Shown: positions 12,344 to 24,268 of the stretch, one piece after another | How positions within the stretch are numbered: position 1 is the stretch's first letter | Layout: each line of letters starts with the position of its first letter | Origin: Gigaspora margarita | Lineage: Eukaryota > Glomeromycota > Glomeromycetes > Diversisporales > Gigasporaceae | Direction of reading: 5' to 3' | Assembly (NCBI GenBank): GCA_009809945.1 | Contig: WTPW01001620.1 | Location: forward strand, 99,697 to 163,696 | DNA length: 64,000 nucleotides | Notes under the pieces: generated by a model | Seen by the model: only the letters and a program-made list of their open reading frames with translations | What the model was told of the DNA's origin: nothing | Databases searched by the model: none | Translations under genes and position numbers: made by a program

Positions 12344-15044
12344 GCATTTAATTCTAAATATCCAGTTCTGGTTCTATGTTTTCTCCTATTAATCTACTGT
12401 TCCATTGCTTTCAGACCTGTTTACTCTGTTTCTATTATTGTATTTGTTAACTGGTTTACAAACTGCTATACTGGACCATTTATTATTGTATTGTAGAACT
12501 TTATTTCTACTTTTCTTAGCTTGTTCCACAGCTATTTTACTTTCATTATTTTGTTACTTATAGTGCCTTCCTTAGTGAGCCTGTTAGCTATGTTGTTTGC
12601 CTCTATTCACAATGCCCTTTTATTTTGTGTAGATGCAATTTGAGCTCTTTAATACTTTGTATTCTCTTGATTTGTTTCAAAAGACTTGCATTTTTGGTTT
12701 TTAGAACTTCTCATACTATATTCATTGCCTGCGACTTCTTGATGGTCTAAATTATAACTGCACTATCTGTATAAACATCTATTGCTATTTCTTTTGGTGC
12801 TACTAATAGAGCTATTAAAATGGCTACTAGTTTTGCTCTTGTTGAAAATGGCCAGTCTTTCACTTCATATTTGAAACCAATCATGCCACCTGTATTTTGA
12901 ATTACCTATTCTGCATCTAACCTGATCTAGTATAGGCCTTTCTTGCTATTGATCATTGAGCCATCTGTATAAAACTTAAACTGCTTCTTCTCTTTGAGTT
13001 TTTTGGTTATAGCTAATAATTCTTCTATAACTTCTTTGCCCTTATGTCAAATAGCTTAATTGTTATAAGTGAAGCAGTTGATTCTCTCTTTGACTGATCA
13101 GTTGAGATTTCCTTTATGGACTATTTAAAATTGAAGGCCTCTATGGGGACTAGAAGCTTGCACTCTACTTTTTTGTTACTTTTTCCAATTAGTTTTTATC
13201 AATAGCCTTTTTGTTATTTCTGTACTTTCTATACAGGAAGCAATCTTTGATTTGCTCCTCCTGCTTATCTTTGCTCTTGGTACTTTTTAAGTTTGGAACT
13301 CTCTTGTAGAATGTTTTTTTTTGTTGTTGCTTCTACTCCAATAGTCTATTTCAACTTTGTTTTCCTTTTTTTTGGACATTCTGCCTACTTTGATTTTTCA
13401 CTCTCTTTGAACAGGACCCATTCTATCTTTTATCTATTTGTACTTACAGCTCTCATTGCAATTTTGGCTACATAAATGTTCTTTTTCTCTTTTATAAGAC
13501 CTTGTATATCTTTCTTTTTAGTAGCTCTATTATAACTTTTCTTTCCAATCCTTGAGCCAGGTAGCCTTTTTTTCTGGATAGTTTAAAGCAGTGTTGTATG
13601 TTTTGGCTGTCCACAGCCTTTTTTTGGCTGTCCATGTCCAAAATTGTCCAAATGTCCAAGTTGTCCAAAGCTTGTCCAGGCTTTAATAATTAATAAATCT
13701 ATCTAAAAAATATATAACTATATATTTTTTTAGATGCTGAACACATTTCAGTTAAAATTAAAATAGGTTATCATAATATATTTTTTTAGATGCTGAACAC
13801 ATTTCAGTTAAAATTAAATAGATTATCATAATATATTTTTTTAGAAGCTGAACACATTTCAGTTAAAATTAAAATAGGTTATCATGATAAAATTTTAAGT
13901 AATTTTACTTTATTTAATTGACAAAAATTGACCAAATTTGTCCAAATCATTGTCCAAAACTGTCCTGTAACAACACTGGTTTAAAGCCTCTGCTCTTCTT
14001 AAATTGCTTCTATATTAGTAACTTGCTACCTTCTTCATTGAGTGCTTGTTCTAAAATAAAAGTGCTCAAATTACTATTTTGACAGAAACTACTATATTCT
14101 TCTTTTGAGCCACTCTATTATTTTATTTCCTTTCTTGGCAAGCCTTAAATCTTTTCATTTTCATGTGATTCAAAATTGATACCAAATCCTTTGGCTTCTG
14201 TTATTATTTTGAAATTCAAATTTCTATTTACTCTTGTTTTTGCAAGCCTTGTTGTATCTCTTTGTAGAATACACAAGATACTCTTGCAATCCAGTTGCAC
14301 GTGGTGAAGTCTTATCCATGTTATTGCTCCTACATCACTATTATTATTCATTCATGCATTGAGCTATGTGATGTAGTATGCTAACTGATTTTGCCAAATT
14401 GTTCTTACTCCTGGTATGTGCTTGTGCATTAAACTTGATTTGCTGTGTGATCAGCATATTTGCTTTGTTTTTGATAGTTTGCATCATTGGACTTTGCAAA
14501 CAATTGCATACTGGTTTAGCAAGAAACATATATTGTGCTCTGTATTCAATACGCAGTAGAAGAACTTTATTGTTTATATACACCATGTGTGCCAAAGATG
14601 CTTTCTTTCTCTTGAGCACTTTCGTTACTGCACTAATGTCTTTTTTAAGTACAGTAAGTGCTAATTGTTGCTTAGCTTTTTCTGAAAGCCATATCCCCAA
14701 AAAGTGTGTAAGCTTTTTCTTGCTATTTGGTTTGATTTTTTCTGAGCATGTTCCTACTGTGATTCCTTCTGCAGCTTGCTCTTTGATTTTTGCTCCAATT
14801 ACTAATAGCTCAGACTTTTTGTTGTTTATTTCTATATCATTTAATTTGTAAAAGTCATCTGCTATCTCGAGTATCTCTTCTAGATCTTGTTTGGAACTGG
14901 CTACATATGTTGTGTTATCTGCATATGCAATGACTGGATTCCATTTGTGAGGCATTGTATTTCATTCATTTGTATATTCTTTGGCCATCTGACATCCATC
15001 TTATATCCTGCATCCCGTCTCTTTTGAATTGCCACCAGAAAATG
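12344..15044 (-). pseudogene. LINE ORF2 fragment: reverse transcriptase and RNase H
   Basis: The longest frame (14955-14344, 203 codons) carries the reverse transcriptase active-site strand as AYADNTTYVASS (YADN where active enzymes have YADD), then EINNKKSELLV and HFLGIWLSEKAKQQL, the thumb-like region of LINEs in this fungal group. Upstream, a shifted frame (FLVAIQKRRDAGYKMDV) extends the RT to about 15044, where similarity stops abruptly: a 5' truncation or later break. Downstream, decayed frames show RNase H signatures FYTDGSM (about 12960) and YTDSAV (about 12755). Several stops and frame changes make it inactive. A hAT MITE (13589-13978) and element A1 are inserted in it. The C-terminal end resumes at 9179. 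Confidence 0.8.
13589..13978. mobile_element. hAT-type MITE inside the LINE
   Basis: Starts CAGTGTTGTATG and ends AACAACACTG, flanked by a perfect 8-bp duplication GTTTAAAG (13581-13588, 13979-13986). It contains three tandem copies of a unit of about 56 bp (about 13721-13888) with the words TTTTTTTAGATGCTGAACAC and CAGTTAAAATTAAA, and many TGTCCAAA words near both ends, typical of subterminal transposase-binding repeats. Non-coding. Confidence 0.85.
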
Positions 15045-16445
15045 GTTTAAAGCAATTTATAATTTAAATATTGATAATGTAGAAACAGTACTTTCAGATA
15101 AAGACTTTGCACAAGCAATTTGGAAAAATGTAAATATTCAGATTTGTAAATGGCATGTTTTACGTGCTATTGAGCAAAAGCTAGCATCAAATGTTAAAAA
15201 AAAAGTTAAAGAAAAGGTTCATTATAATGCAAAAAATGCTCATAGTGAATGCTCAGCAATTGACCTGAATTGGGATAGTAATTCTTTGCAACGACATACA
15301 AATTCAAGCAGCAAAGTTTTTCTTGAGGCTACATTAAGAAAAAATGTTCTTAGCTACATTGAAACTCATTTTCATCTTCATGCACTAATACCAACTTCTA
15401 CCAAAAAATTTATTACATCACCACAAGAAATTTGGTCCTGCGCGGTTCATGAAATATTTAATTTGGGACAGGTGGAAGCTTTGGGCACTTTCTACTTTTC
15501 AGAAATTTCTATACTACATACTACAATGATTGTGGAGTCACATTGGCGATTACTAAAAAGGGACTAGGGACTACTTGTATAAGTTTAATCAGCCAAGAAT
15601 TGATCTTGTTTGCTACATTATAATCGATAAATTATTGCTATGCAATTACATCAATTTCAATTACTTTTACAAGAAACAAATCCTACCTTCATGGCGCAAT
15701 GACTTTAAAATTGAATGGAACAAACTTATTTCACACGATATAAAAAATTCACAAAAGTATTTAACTAATTATAAAAATTGAGTATGCTCATACTTGTAAT
15801 TTTTGACAAATAATTTCTTTTTATCAATCCTTTTGGAAAAATGGACGCATCATTTTTTCGAAAAGTAACTATTATTATTATTATTATTATATATGCCTAT
15901 TTTATTACATATATTATTTTAAAATTTAGGTAACCGTTATCCATTTATTACCAAAGCTGAAGAATCCGTATGGAAAACTATAAGAAAATTAGTGTCGAAA
16001 TAACAATTTACAAACAAATTTAATGGAAAAGTTAACTGCTTCAGAAAATTCTTATATAATGAAGAGTTGAATACTGAAGATAGGGGCTCATGTTCTGAAA
16101 GCGAAGAAATGAAGAAAGTGAGTCTGAATTAGAAATATGGAACTATACAAAAAAAATCTTAATAGGCATATATTATAAATCTACAGCTATCCTATTTTAT
16201 AGATATAAATAAAATATTTTATATAGGTCGTTTATTTACTTGATAAATCTTTTGAACTTCCAAATCAAAAAAAATGGCTGCAGAATATTGAATCAAACTT
16301 TATACCGCTTCAAAAAATGATAGAAGATATAAAAAATTTTGGAGCAAGCAAAAAATTCAAAAACGTAGAGCGGACGCAATAAGAACACTTTTTATTGGCA
16401 ATAAAGTAAATATTGTAATTGCAAAATATGAACAAAAAGTTTAAA
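15045..16445 (+). pseudogene. MULE-like transposase relic
   Basis: Plus-strand frames read LSDKDFAQAIW, then a W-H-V-L-R strand (ICKWHVLRAIEQK), TTMIVESHWRLLKRD, YKFNQPRIDLVCYII and PSWRNDFKIEWNKL. That order matches MULE-type transposases with a C-terminal SWIM-like half, a kind I associate with arbuscular mycorrhizal fungi. A one-codon-scale frame change separates 15286-15567 from 15575-15781. The later part (about 15930-16445) has short frames that look like exons between intron-like gaps (an ATTTAG|G acceptor near 15929) and end in a lysine-rich tail. The N-terminal half is absent: the fragment begins exactly where the LINE ends, at 15044. No TIRs recognised. Confidence 0.55.
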
Positions 16446-16619
16446 TTATAATGATTCGAATAGTGAATTTATATTTTATTATTTTTTTAACCTTAAAATT
16501 TTTATTTATATATAGATATTTAATTTCGAATTTTTATTATGTAAATCTTGTTAATTCGAATATCATAGTACATGTATTTTGAATAAATAAATCAGATTTA
16601 GTTTTCAAACTACTATTAC

Positions 16620-17080
16620 ATAACTGATTTGGGTGGTAATACTAGATGGGTTCACTGTATGTACCGCATTAGAAAGTAAGTTCTGTAACAGAAGAATTCT
16701 ATACAGTAAATCATGATAATTCAAATGCAACTAACTCAACCTTAACCACATATTGTGATAACTGAATAGAGTAAATTCCATGACAGAAATTTTTATGCAA
16801 AAATCACAATAATTTTTAATATTAACTTTAACCACTGTGTATACTGCATTAGCGAGTAAGATCTGAATCAAAATAGAAATAATAATTCTAATGCAACGAA
16901 CTAAACTTTTAACTACATACTGTAGTTCTCAATAGAATTTTTTACATTAAAAACTATGCAAAAATTATGATAGTCTAATACTAATTCAACTTTAGCCACT
17001 GTATATTCCGCATTGTTAAATTCTGTAACAGAATTCTTTATGGTAAATCAGAGATAATTTCAATGTAACTTATATTTGAA
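16620..17080. repeat. Degenerate tandem repeat of about 105 bp
   Basis: Four or five diverged units share the words ACTGTATATACCGCATTAG, TTCTGTAACAGAATTCTTTA and GCAACTAACTCAACCTTAACC. A related piece occurs at about 32450-32520 and 32755-32840, split by unrelated DNA. This is probably the subterminal part of a dispersed transposon. Confidence 0.5.
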
Positions 17081-18224
17081 CTGGTTTTTTGCTTTGTTAA
17101 TATAAGATAAAAAGGTACAACTTTTATTCTTAATTATGGATAATTGAGCTAGTGTATTCTACTAGATTGAATTATGAAATGTTTTTTTTTTTTATTATTT
17201 ATAGTACAATCTGTTCGGTGTAATTATCATAAATATAAGCTATATTATAAAATTGTCCATAACCAAATAATAAAGAGTACTCCTATGATGTATCTAATGC
17301 TTTAGCTACCGTACCTGACATATATGTAATTTTACCAAGAGCTTTCTAAATAAGCTAATTCAGATTTCTGCACTGTAGGTGAATCGTGATTTTTAACATT
17401 GCAACATCGTTAATCATGTATTATGAATTGTCTAGGTAAACATCGATTCATCTTGATTAGAAATGGTCTTGTAGATTCTCTAGCGTAATATAAATATTCC
17501 CTAGGTATTACCTGAGATTCATCTTATGAAAAGAATTAGATAATTCCACATGTAATAATATAAGAAATGATCATACTTAATGTGCTAATTTGACTAAAGC
17601 CTTTTTATGATTCAAATGTCAAAATCTTTGTAGGAAAATCGTGTAATTTGTATTATTTTAATTTACAAGGCACCGAAGATGTTCTAATCCCGTTTTAGTT
17701 TATATATGCATCAATCGCAACTAAAGTATGCATTCGTAAAATAAACTTTATTTTCTCACATTACACCGGATTCATCGCATGCATGCAGTGTTTATCGATA
17801 AAAAAAATTTATTAATGAATAATGTCTGATAAACCTGTTGTTTTAAAACTGAGTTCGAAAACTCTCAATTTCGGAGTTTCCTTTTGTGACATTCACATAT
17901 GATAGCCGTGGATAACTAACCAAATTTTATAGTAATTTGTTTTAATTGAAATTAGGTTGATTGCCAAAATTTTTTAGTTTTTCGACACTAGTAAGTCAAT
18001 TCAGGCCGCACAAATAATGACCAATAAAAATTACGATAGTGGCTGTGTCCACAAGTTACAAATTCTGATTTGTTTATTATTATGTTGATCACAAAATAAA
18101 TATATAAACCAATGAAATAATTCATTCGGACTTTCTAATGTTTCTTTTTTTCCTTGTATAGTTATGTACGTCATTAGTATATATTTTCATAACATATTAA
18201 AATTTTTACCTTTTAAATTTTAAA
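17081..18224. other. Intergenic region upstream of the F-box/LRR gene
   Basis: No ORF or RNA gene is supported. The last 300 bp before 18225 are AT-rich and would hold the promoter of the F-box gene. I see no unambiguous TATA box or factor site that stands out from the base composition. Confidence 0.35.
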
Positions 18225-19592
18225 ATGATAGAATTACCGAATGAATGCCTTTTAAAAATATTTAATAATTTAAAGAATCAACATCCAATCTTATTTTCGT
18301 GTATTCTTGTATGTCGTCAATGGTGTAGGGTTATTGTACCAATATTATGGAGTGAACCATCAGTCTATTTTTCATCGATAAAGCTGATAAAAATATGCCT
18401 TTTAGCATTAAATGCTGAAGAAAGAGCATTATTAAATCCGTTCAAAATAACATTACCAAATAATTTAAAACCATTATTTAAATACACAAGTTACATCATT
18501 TCCGTTGATTGTTATTATTTGAAACAAGGAATTGAAAAATGGTTAAAGCATGAACCTGCTTATTATGATGTAGCAACTTTTAATTTTAAAAAAATTAAAA
18601 GTTGGCCCAAATCTGAAGAATATGAACCACGTAATTTAGCAACTTATCTTAAAGGATGTGGAAAATATAATGATTTTTTAAATACTATTAATTTTTCTTT
18701 GATTAAAATGTTTTCACGATCATGTAATCAACTTAAATATTTAAACATCGAAGGAATTACTCATTGTAAAATAGCAGAGTTATTAGTAGAGCTTCTTAAT
18801 ATAAACTTTAATCTAAACACCTTAAATCTTAGAAAGAATCAACTTAATAATAATGAAGTTAAAATAATTTCAGAAGCTCTTTGCGACAACTCTACTTTGA
18901 TTTCATTAGATATTAGCTATAATAATCTTGGTTTTGAAGGAGGAAAATTATTAGCAGAGGCTCTTTGCAAAAATATTACTCTAAATTCTTTGAAAATTAG
19001 TAATAATAATGTTGGATCGGAAGGAGGGAAAGCATTAGCAAATGCTCTTTGTAAAAATTCTACTCTTATCTCTCTGGACATTGGTTTTAATAATATTGGT
19101 TTTGAGGGTGCAGATGCATTAGCGATGGCTCTTTACAAAAAAAATGCTGTATTAACTTCATTAATTATTAGTAATAATCATATTAGAACTGAAGGTGGAA
19201 AAATATTAGCAGAGGCTCTTTACAAAAATACTTCTATGGTTTCCTTGGATCTTAGTAATAATTATATTGGAACAGAAGGTGCAAGAGCATTTGCAAAGGC
19301 TCTTCGCATAAACACCACGTTAGCATTCTTGAATTTTAAATCTAATTTTCTTGGTCATGAGGGAGGTAAAGCATTTGCAGAACTTCTTTATGAAAACTCT
19401 ACATTGATTTCATTAAATCTTAGTAATAATTACATCAGATTGGAAGGAGGAAAAGCACTAGCAGATGCTCTTTGCAAAAACACAACTTTGACTTCATTAA
19501 ATCTTAGTTGCAATATGATTGATAATAAAGAAGGAACAGCATTATTAGAGGTTTTTCGCAAAGCTAAAAATTTAACTAGTTTAGTTCTTTAA
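18225..19592 (+). CDS. F-box / leucine-rich repeat (RNI-like) protein
   Basis: A 455-residue, single-exon, intact protein. Residues 1-45 are an F-box (LPNECLLKIFNNL, then a CRQWCRVIVPILW strand), the part that binds Skp1 in SCF ubiquitin ligases. From about residue 170 to the end run eight to ten leucine-rich repeats of 28 residues of the ribonuclease-inhibitor/RanGAP type, with the recurring pattern L-x-S-L-D-I-S-x-N-N-I-G-x-E-G-G-K-x-L-A-E-A-L. These would form a curved solenoid presenting a substrate-binding face. Family knowledge: F-box/LRR proteins select substrates for ubiquitylation, and such genes are numerous in these fungi. The start is the first ATG of the frame, directly followed by the F-box. 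It converges with the kinase locus, 560 bp away. The substrate is unknown. Confidence 0.9.
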   Translation: MIELPNECLLKIFNNLKNQHPILFSCILVCRQWCRVIVPILWSEPSVYFSSIKLIKICLLALNAEERALLNPFKITLPNNLKPLFKYTSYIISVDCYYLKQGIEKWLKHEPAYYDVATFNFKKIKSWPKSEEYEPRNLATYLKGCGKYNDFLNTINFSLIKMFSRSCNQLKYLNIEGITHCKIAELLVELLNINFNLNTLNLRKNQLNNNEVKIISEALCDNSTLISLDISYNNLGFEGGKLLAEALCKNITLNSLKISNNNVGSEGGKALANALCKNSTLISLDIGFNNIGFEGADALAMALYKKNAVLTSLIISNNHIRTEGGKILAEALYKNTSMVSLDLSNNYIGTEGARAFAKALRINTTLAFLNFKSNFLGHEGGKAFAELLYENSTLISLNLSNNYIRLEGGKALADALCKNTTLTSLNLSCNMIDNKEGTALLEVFRKAKNLTSLVL

Positions 19593-20152
19593 ATTGTTTA
19601 TAATAATCTTGTTATAAAAAATTGAAATCATTGACAAATTTGAATTAATAAATTTTGTAAAAATATAACCTTTTAAATCTTTATTATAATTTCTAAAAGA
19701 AAATAAGTATATATTTAAACTGACATAATACAATTTTTTAAGTCTCTTATAAAATCAATTAGTGTCCTATAACTTAATTGATAATAAATGGACTCGATAA
19801 ATACGTGGACTTGATAATTGAACTCTATAAACTTAATGATAATAATCGATTATAGCTACAAATTTATGTTATTGTATTTCCAAAGTGACTAAAACGTTAA
19901 TCCAATACAATAATAGACCTTTTTTTTTTTTTTTTTTTAGCTTAAATGATATAGGCGTGTTAATTGTCTATAAAAATGAAATTATTTATGGATTAGTAAA
20001 TTTTTTATATGCTAGTGAATTAAATTATTAATACACATGTAAATTGTTATTACTATAGTCATCAGAAATTGAAAAATCGATTGTGGTGGAATCTAAAAAT
20101 TAAAACGTCAAAATTTTAGCGATTAAAATTGAACATAATATATTAATTGCAA
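19593..20152. other. Convergent intergenic region
   Basis: AT-rich spacer between two genes that converge; it must hold both 3' ends. A run of about 19 T (19920-19938) is present. No gene, element end or clear terminator signal seen. Confidence 0.4.
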
Positions 20153-21554
20153 TTATTTACCACAAATCTTTGGCAGTTTTACAGGCGAAATAAATGATGA
20201 ATTAATTGGCTGAGAAAGGCTTTTAAAATTAAGTAGTTTACTTGTAAGTTTATTTTTTGGACAAATCGGAAATTCAGTTGTTAATGTTGGAATAATTTCA
20301 TCTGCAAATTTGAATGCTTTTAATGTTGTTAACTCATTTTTATCTTTTGCAGCACTATGATATACTATATTATGCCATCTTGATAATTCATCGTAAATAT
20401 GAATTGCAGTCGGTCTATTAGAAGGATTGGCATCCATACATTTATTTGCTAATTGGATATAGCATTCAGGAGTGCCTTTAGCAAATTCAGGACACAACCC
20501 ATTACATATTTGAATGGCTAGCGCTTCATCATACTCAATATCATAATGAGGCGGTCTCCCTGTAGACATTTCAGTCATAATAATGCCAAAACTATAGATG
20601 TCCGCTGCAATTTTATATGGTTGTTTCTTTAGCACTTCTGGGGCAACATAAGATAAAACGCCGTAAACACCATCTTTTAAATCAGATTCATCACTCTTTC
20701 TAGATAATCCTAGGTCTGCAATGTATGATATTAGGTCACCATTAATATATTTATTTTGCAATATATTACCGCTATGAAAATCTCCATGAACATATTTTAA
20801 TTCGTGTACAATTATTAAATTTTTTGATATATCGACAAGTTGTTTTAATTTACTTTCCCAATTAAGTTCTCTAAAATTAGATGATAAGAACCTATGAAGG
20901 CTTCCTTTATTTGCGTATTGAAATACCATCAAATATTCATTACTAGTTTTGTCTTGAGTTAGTCCATAAACTTCAAGATTACTACCTATTAATCTACATT
21001 CTATATAACTTTTAAACTTGTTAAATAAATAAAATTTATATTAATAATAATTTATCAATATTGAGTGTAAATAAATCATCTTAACCTACTTCTCTTAAAA
21101 AATTCTTTTTTGAACCAGGTAATGTCTTAAGTGCAACTATACATGATGATGTGCGTGATTGCGTATATTCCCAAGATCCATATGAAACTATTCTTTTGCC
21201 ATCTAACCACGCTGCTGAAAATACTGAGCTAAATCCTCCTTCACCAATCTTTTGAATATTATCTAATTTATTATAAGGAATCCATTCAATTACGTTTTCA
21301 TAGTTTGTAGCTTTAAGTTGAAATTCTTTAATGCAATCATCGACATCCTTATTTCCACTCGTCCATCCTTGTATGGTTTTTTGAGGATCACATTCTCGAC
21401 ACCAAGCTGGCGATGTGTTATATTTGTCACAATTTGCACATTTTCCATTATGCTGACTCTTTTCAGAATCATAAACGAGCATATACTTATTTGTTGCAGT
21501 GTCTTGAGTTATTCCATATACTTTAAAATCCAATTGCATGTAATAATATTTAAC
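20153..21554 (-). CDS. Protein kinase core of the array: last N-lobe exon plus terminal C-lobe exon
   Basis: Two phase-0 exons: E11 (21554-21090, 155 codons) and E12 (21016-20153, 287 codons plus stop). E11 holds a short strand pair (KVYGITQDTATNKYMLVY), a four-cysteine ribbon (C39, C42, C52, C55), W-T-S-G-N, IEWIPYNKLDNIQKI, an intact glycine loop GEGGFSSVF (about 103-111) and the VAxK-type lysine (ALK, K143). E12 begins FKSYIEC, gives the hinge (EYLMVFQYANKGSL), the catalytic loop HGDFHSGNIL (Asp79 of the exon), DLG in place of DFG (101-103), APE (125-127) and a C-terminal extension of about 80 residues. HGD instead of HRD and DLG instead of DFG also occur in the related kinases I know of from these fungi, so activity as a Ser/Thr- or Tyr-type kinase is plausible. 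Splice sites are GTAGGT donor and AAG acceptor. Upstream exons of the same locus may be joined to it. Confidence 0.85.
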
Positions 21555-21622
21555 CTTATAAAGTATAAATGCTATATTAATAAGAAAATATGTATAAATA
21601 ATAAGCTGCCATTTTAACTTAC

Positions 21623-22069
21623 CATGCTCAAAGAATCTAAGAAACTAAGTAAATCAGGAAATACGTGAAGCTCCACATTGTATGATGTCATATGTGACTG
21701 TATATATCCATTTTTATATTTATGTTCATCATATTTATCTACATAAGATACACCATCTAACCAGGTTGCTAATAATCTGTAATCAATCTTTTGAATATTA
21801 AATAATTTAATAAAAGGAATCCACTTGAGTGTAGCTTCAAGTTGAACTTCTTTAATAAAATCATCAACATCCTTATTTCTAATTGCCCATCCTTGTGTTT
21901 TTAGATATTTACACATCTGACACCAAGCATAATATGTACTATATCGGTTGTAATTTGCATATTTTCCTTTCCAATCTTTTCTATTGGAACTAAATTCATC
22001 AAATACTAACATATATTCATTTGTTATAGCGTTTCTAGTTAGTCCATATACTTTAAGTTCGTTATTCTT
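21623..22069 (-). CDS. Array exon E10: kinase N-lobe module
   Basis: 149 codons, phase 0 at both ends, donor GTAAGT. Order: KVYGLTRNAITNEYMLVFDE, ribbon with a changed first half (YANYNRYSTYYAWCQMCKYL, so only the second CxxC is intact), GWAIRNKDVDDFI, KWIPFIKLFNIQKI, then a collapsed glycine loop running into ATWLDG, and ELHVF where other copies have ELKI: the VAxK lysine is a histidine. It also lacks the FxNxVQL start of its siblings and uses an acceptor slightly downstream. This is the most diverged intact copy, a pseudokinase-like module. Confidence 0.7.
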
Positions 22070-22140
22070 CTTATTAAATATAAGATGAATTAAAATAAAA
22101 CAATATATAGGTGCAATAGTATTTTGAACTTTTAACTTAC

Positions 22141-22608
22141 TTCTTTTAATATTTCAGTTAAATTTTGTGATATAGTTAATATTTTAAGTTCCATACTATA
22201 TGACGGTAAACGTCTTCGTACATAATCACCAGATTTTTCTTGGCACACGTGACGTATTCCATCTAACCAGGTCGCTAAAAATCTATCACCAATTATTTGA
22301 ATATTATCTAATTTATCAAAAGGAATCCATTCGATTACATCATCATATTTTATAGCTTTAAGTTGAAATTCTTTAATACACTCATCAATGTTTTTATTTC
22401 CACTTGTCCATCCCTGTGTCGTTTTCTGGGGGTCACATGTCTGACACCAAACTGGCGATGTGTTATATCGGTTACAATTTGCACATCTTCCATTTTCATT
22501 ATCGCTCTTAGAACCAAATTCATCAAACACCAACATATATTCATTTGTAGTTGTATTTTGAGTTAATCCATACACATATTTACCTTCTAGTTGTACATGA
22601 TTTTTAAA
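22141..22608 (-). CDS. Array exon E9: kinase N-lobe module
   Basis: 156 codons, phase 0-0, acceptor AAG|TTT, donor GTAAGT. FKNHVQLEG start, VYGLTQNTTTNEYMLVFDEF, complete ribbon CANC-x9-CQTC, GWTSGNKNIDECIKEF, IEWIPFDKLDNIQII, then GDRFLATWLDG: the glycine loop is shortened so no GxGxxG remains. MELKIL retains the beta-3 lysine. Frame fully open. By itself it cannot bind ATP as a normal kinase; its role would be as an extra N-lobe or scaffold repeat. Confidence 0.75.
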
Positions 22609-22691
22609 CTTATAGAAGTATAAAATTTAGTAGAAGTTAGATATACACTTATTAATTAGAAACTGCACATAATAAACCAATATAACCTTAC

Positions 22692-23162
22692 TTCTTTTAA
22701 AATATTTAATAAACTTTGCGAACTAGTGAATATTTTAAGTGTAATTATGCATGGCGGAGTACGTGATTGTGTTGATCCACATTTATCGTAAATTACATCT
22801 CTTATGCCATCTAACCAGGTTGCTGAAAATCTATCACCAATATTTTGAATATTATCTAGTCTATTAAAAGGAATCCATTCAATTATATTTTTGTAGTTTG
22901 TAGCTTTAAGTTGAAATTCTTTGATGCAATCATCGACATCCTTATTTCCACTTGTCCATCCTTGTATAATTTTCTGAGGATCACATGTCCGACACCAAAC
23001 TTCTGATGTATTATATCGGTTGCAATTTGCACATTCACCTTTCCACTTTTCTCTTTCAGATCCAAATTCATCAAATACTAATATATATTCACCTGTGGTT
23101 GTATTTTGAGTTAATCCATATACTTTAAGTTCGCCATTCTTTAACTGTACACAATTCATAAA
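22692..23162 (-). CDS. Array exon E8: kinase N-lobe module
   Basis: 157 codons, phase 0-0, donor GTAAGG. FMNCVQLKNGELKVYGLTQ, complete ribbon CANC-x9-CRTC, GWTSGNKDVDDCIKEF, IEWIPFNRLDNIQNI, shortened loop GDRFSATWLDG, ITLKIF with the lysine kept. Open throughout. Closest in layout to E9 and E4. Confidence 0.75.
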
Positions 23163-23253
23163 CTTATTAAATATTTATGAATTATAAATATGAATTAAAT
23201 TTAATATAAAAATGTATTGTGTAGTAAAATATCTATTAAATATTTTGACTTAC

Positions 23254-23730
23254 TTCCTTAAATATATCTAATGAATTTGGTGAACCAGCTAATGACTTAA
23301 CTTCCACTATCAATGGTGGTGTGCGTGATTGCGTTCTTTTCCTAAGTTCACCTGATAATATTTTTTTGCCATCTAACCACGTTGCTAAAAACACTGAGCT
23401 AAATTTTCCTTCACCGATCTTTTGAATATTATCTAATCTAGTAAAAGGAATCCATTCAATTGCGTTTTCATAATTTGTAGCTTTAAGTTGAAATTCTTTA
23501 ATACAATCATCGACATCCTTATTTCCACTTGTCCATCCTAGTATAATTTTCTTAGGATCACATGTCTGACACCAAGCTGGCGATATGTTATATCGCTTGC
23601 AATTTGCACACGTTACATAATATTCAATTTTTTTAAAATCAAAAACTAATATGTACTCATTTGTTGTAGTGTCTTGAGTAAGTCCACGCACAATAAGATT
23701 ACTATCTGTTGATTGCATGTAATCTTTAAA
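23254..23730 (-). CDS. Array exon E7: N-lobe module with intact glycine loop
   Basis: 159 codons, phase 0-0, donor GTAAGT. FKDYMQSTDSNLIVRGLTQ, strand YILVFDFKKIEY, ribbon CANC-x9-CQTC, GWTSGNKDVDDCIKEF, IEWIPFTRLDNIQKIGEGKF then SSVFLATWLDGKK: apart from E11 this is the only copy that keeps a GxGxFSSV loop; VEVKSL keeps the lysine. If spliced straight to E12 it could give a second complete kinase with a different N-lobe. Confidence 0.78.
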
Positions 23731-23809
23731 CTTCTAAATATAAATAATAAATGTATGTATAATATTAATAAAGCAAATATGTATAAATAACAAGCTAATT
23801 TTAACTTAC

Positions 23810-24268
23810 TCTAATTAAAAGGTCTAGTGAATTTTGAGAATCATGTAATATTTTAAGCGTCACTTTATATGACGGTATACGTGATTGTGTGTGTCCATTT
23901 ATGCATCGTATTCCATCCAACCAGGTTGCTAAAATTATATCACCAACCTTTTGAATATTATCTAATCTATTAAAAGGAATCCATTCGATTATATCTTCAT
24001 ATTTCATAGCTTTAAGTTGAAATTCTTTGATACAATCATCAACGTTTTTATTTCCACTTGTCCATCCCTGCGTTGTTTTCTGGGGGTCACATGCCTGACA
24101 CCAAACTTCTGATGTATTATATCGGTTACAATTTGCACATCTTTCATAAAAAGAATATCTTTTGGAACCAAATTCATCAAATACCAGCATATATTCATTT
24201 GTGGATGTATTTTTGGTTAATCCATATACTTTTAATCCTCCGTTCCTTAACTGTACATAATCTATAAA
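23810..24268 (-). CDS. Array exon E6: kinase N-lobe module
   Basis: 153 codons, phase 0-0, donor GTAAGT after ...LLIR. FIDYVQLRNGGLKVYGLTK, complete ribbon CANC-x9-CQAC, GWTSGNKNVDDCIKEF, IEWIPFNRLDNIQKV, loop reduced to GDIILATWLDG, VTLKIL. Open throughout. The insert between WLDG and the beta-3 strand is shorter than in its siblings. Confidence 0.72.

Noticed and set aside
14378-14851. Plus-strand frame of 157 residues, hydrophobic.
   Set aside because: It is the antisense shadow of the LINE reverse transcriptase frame on the minus strand, which has the recognisable motifs.
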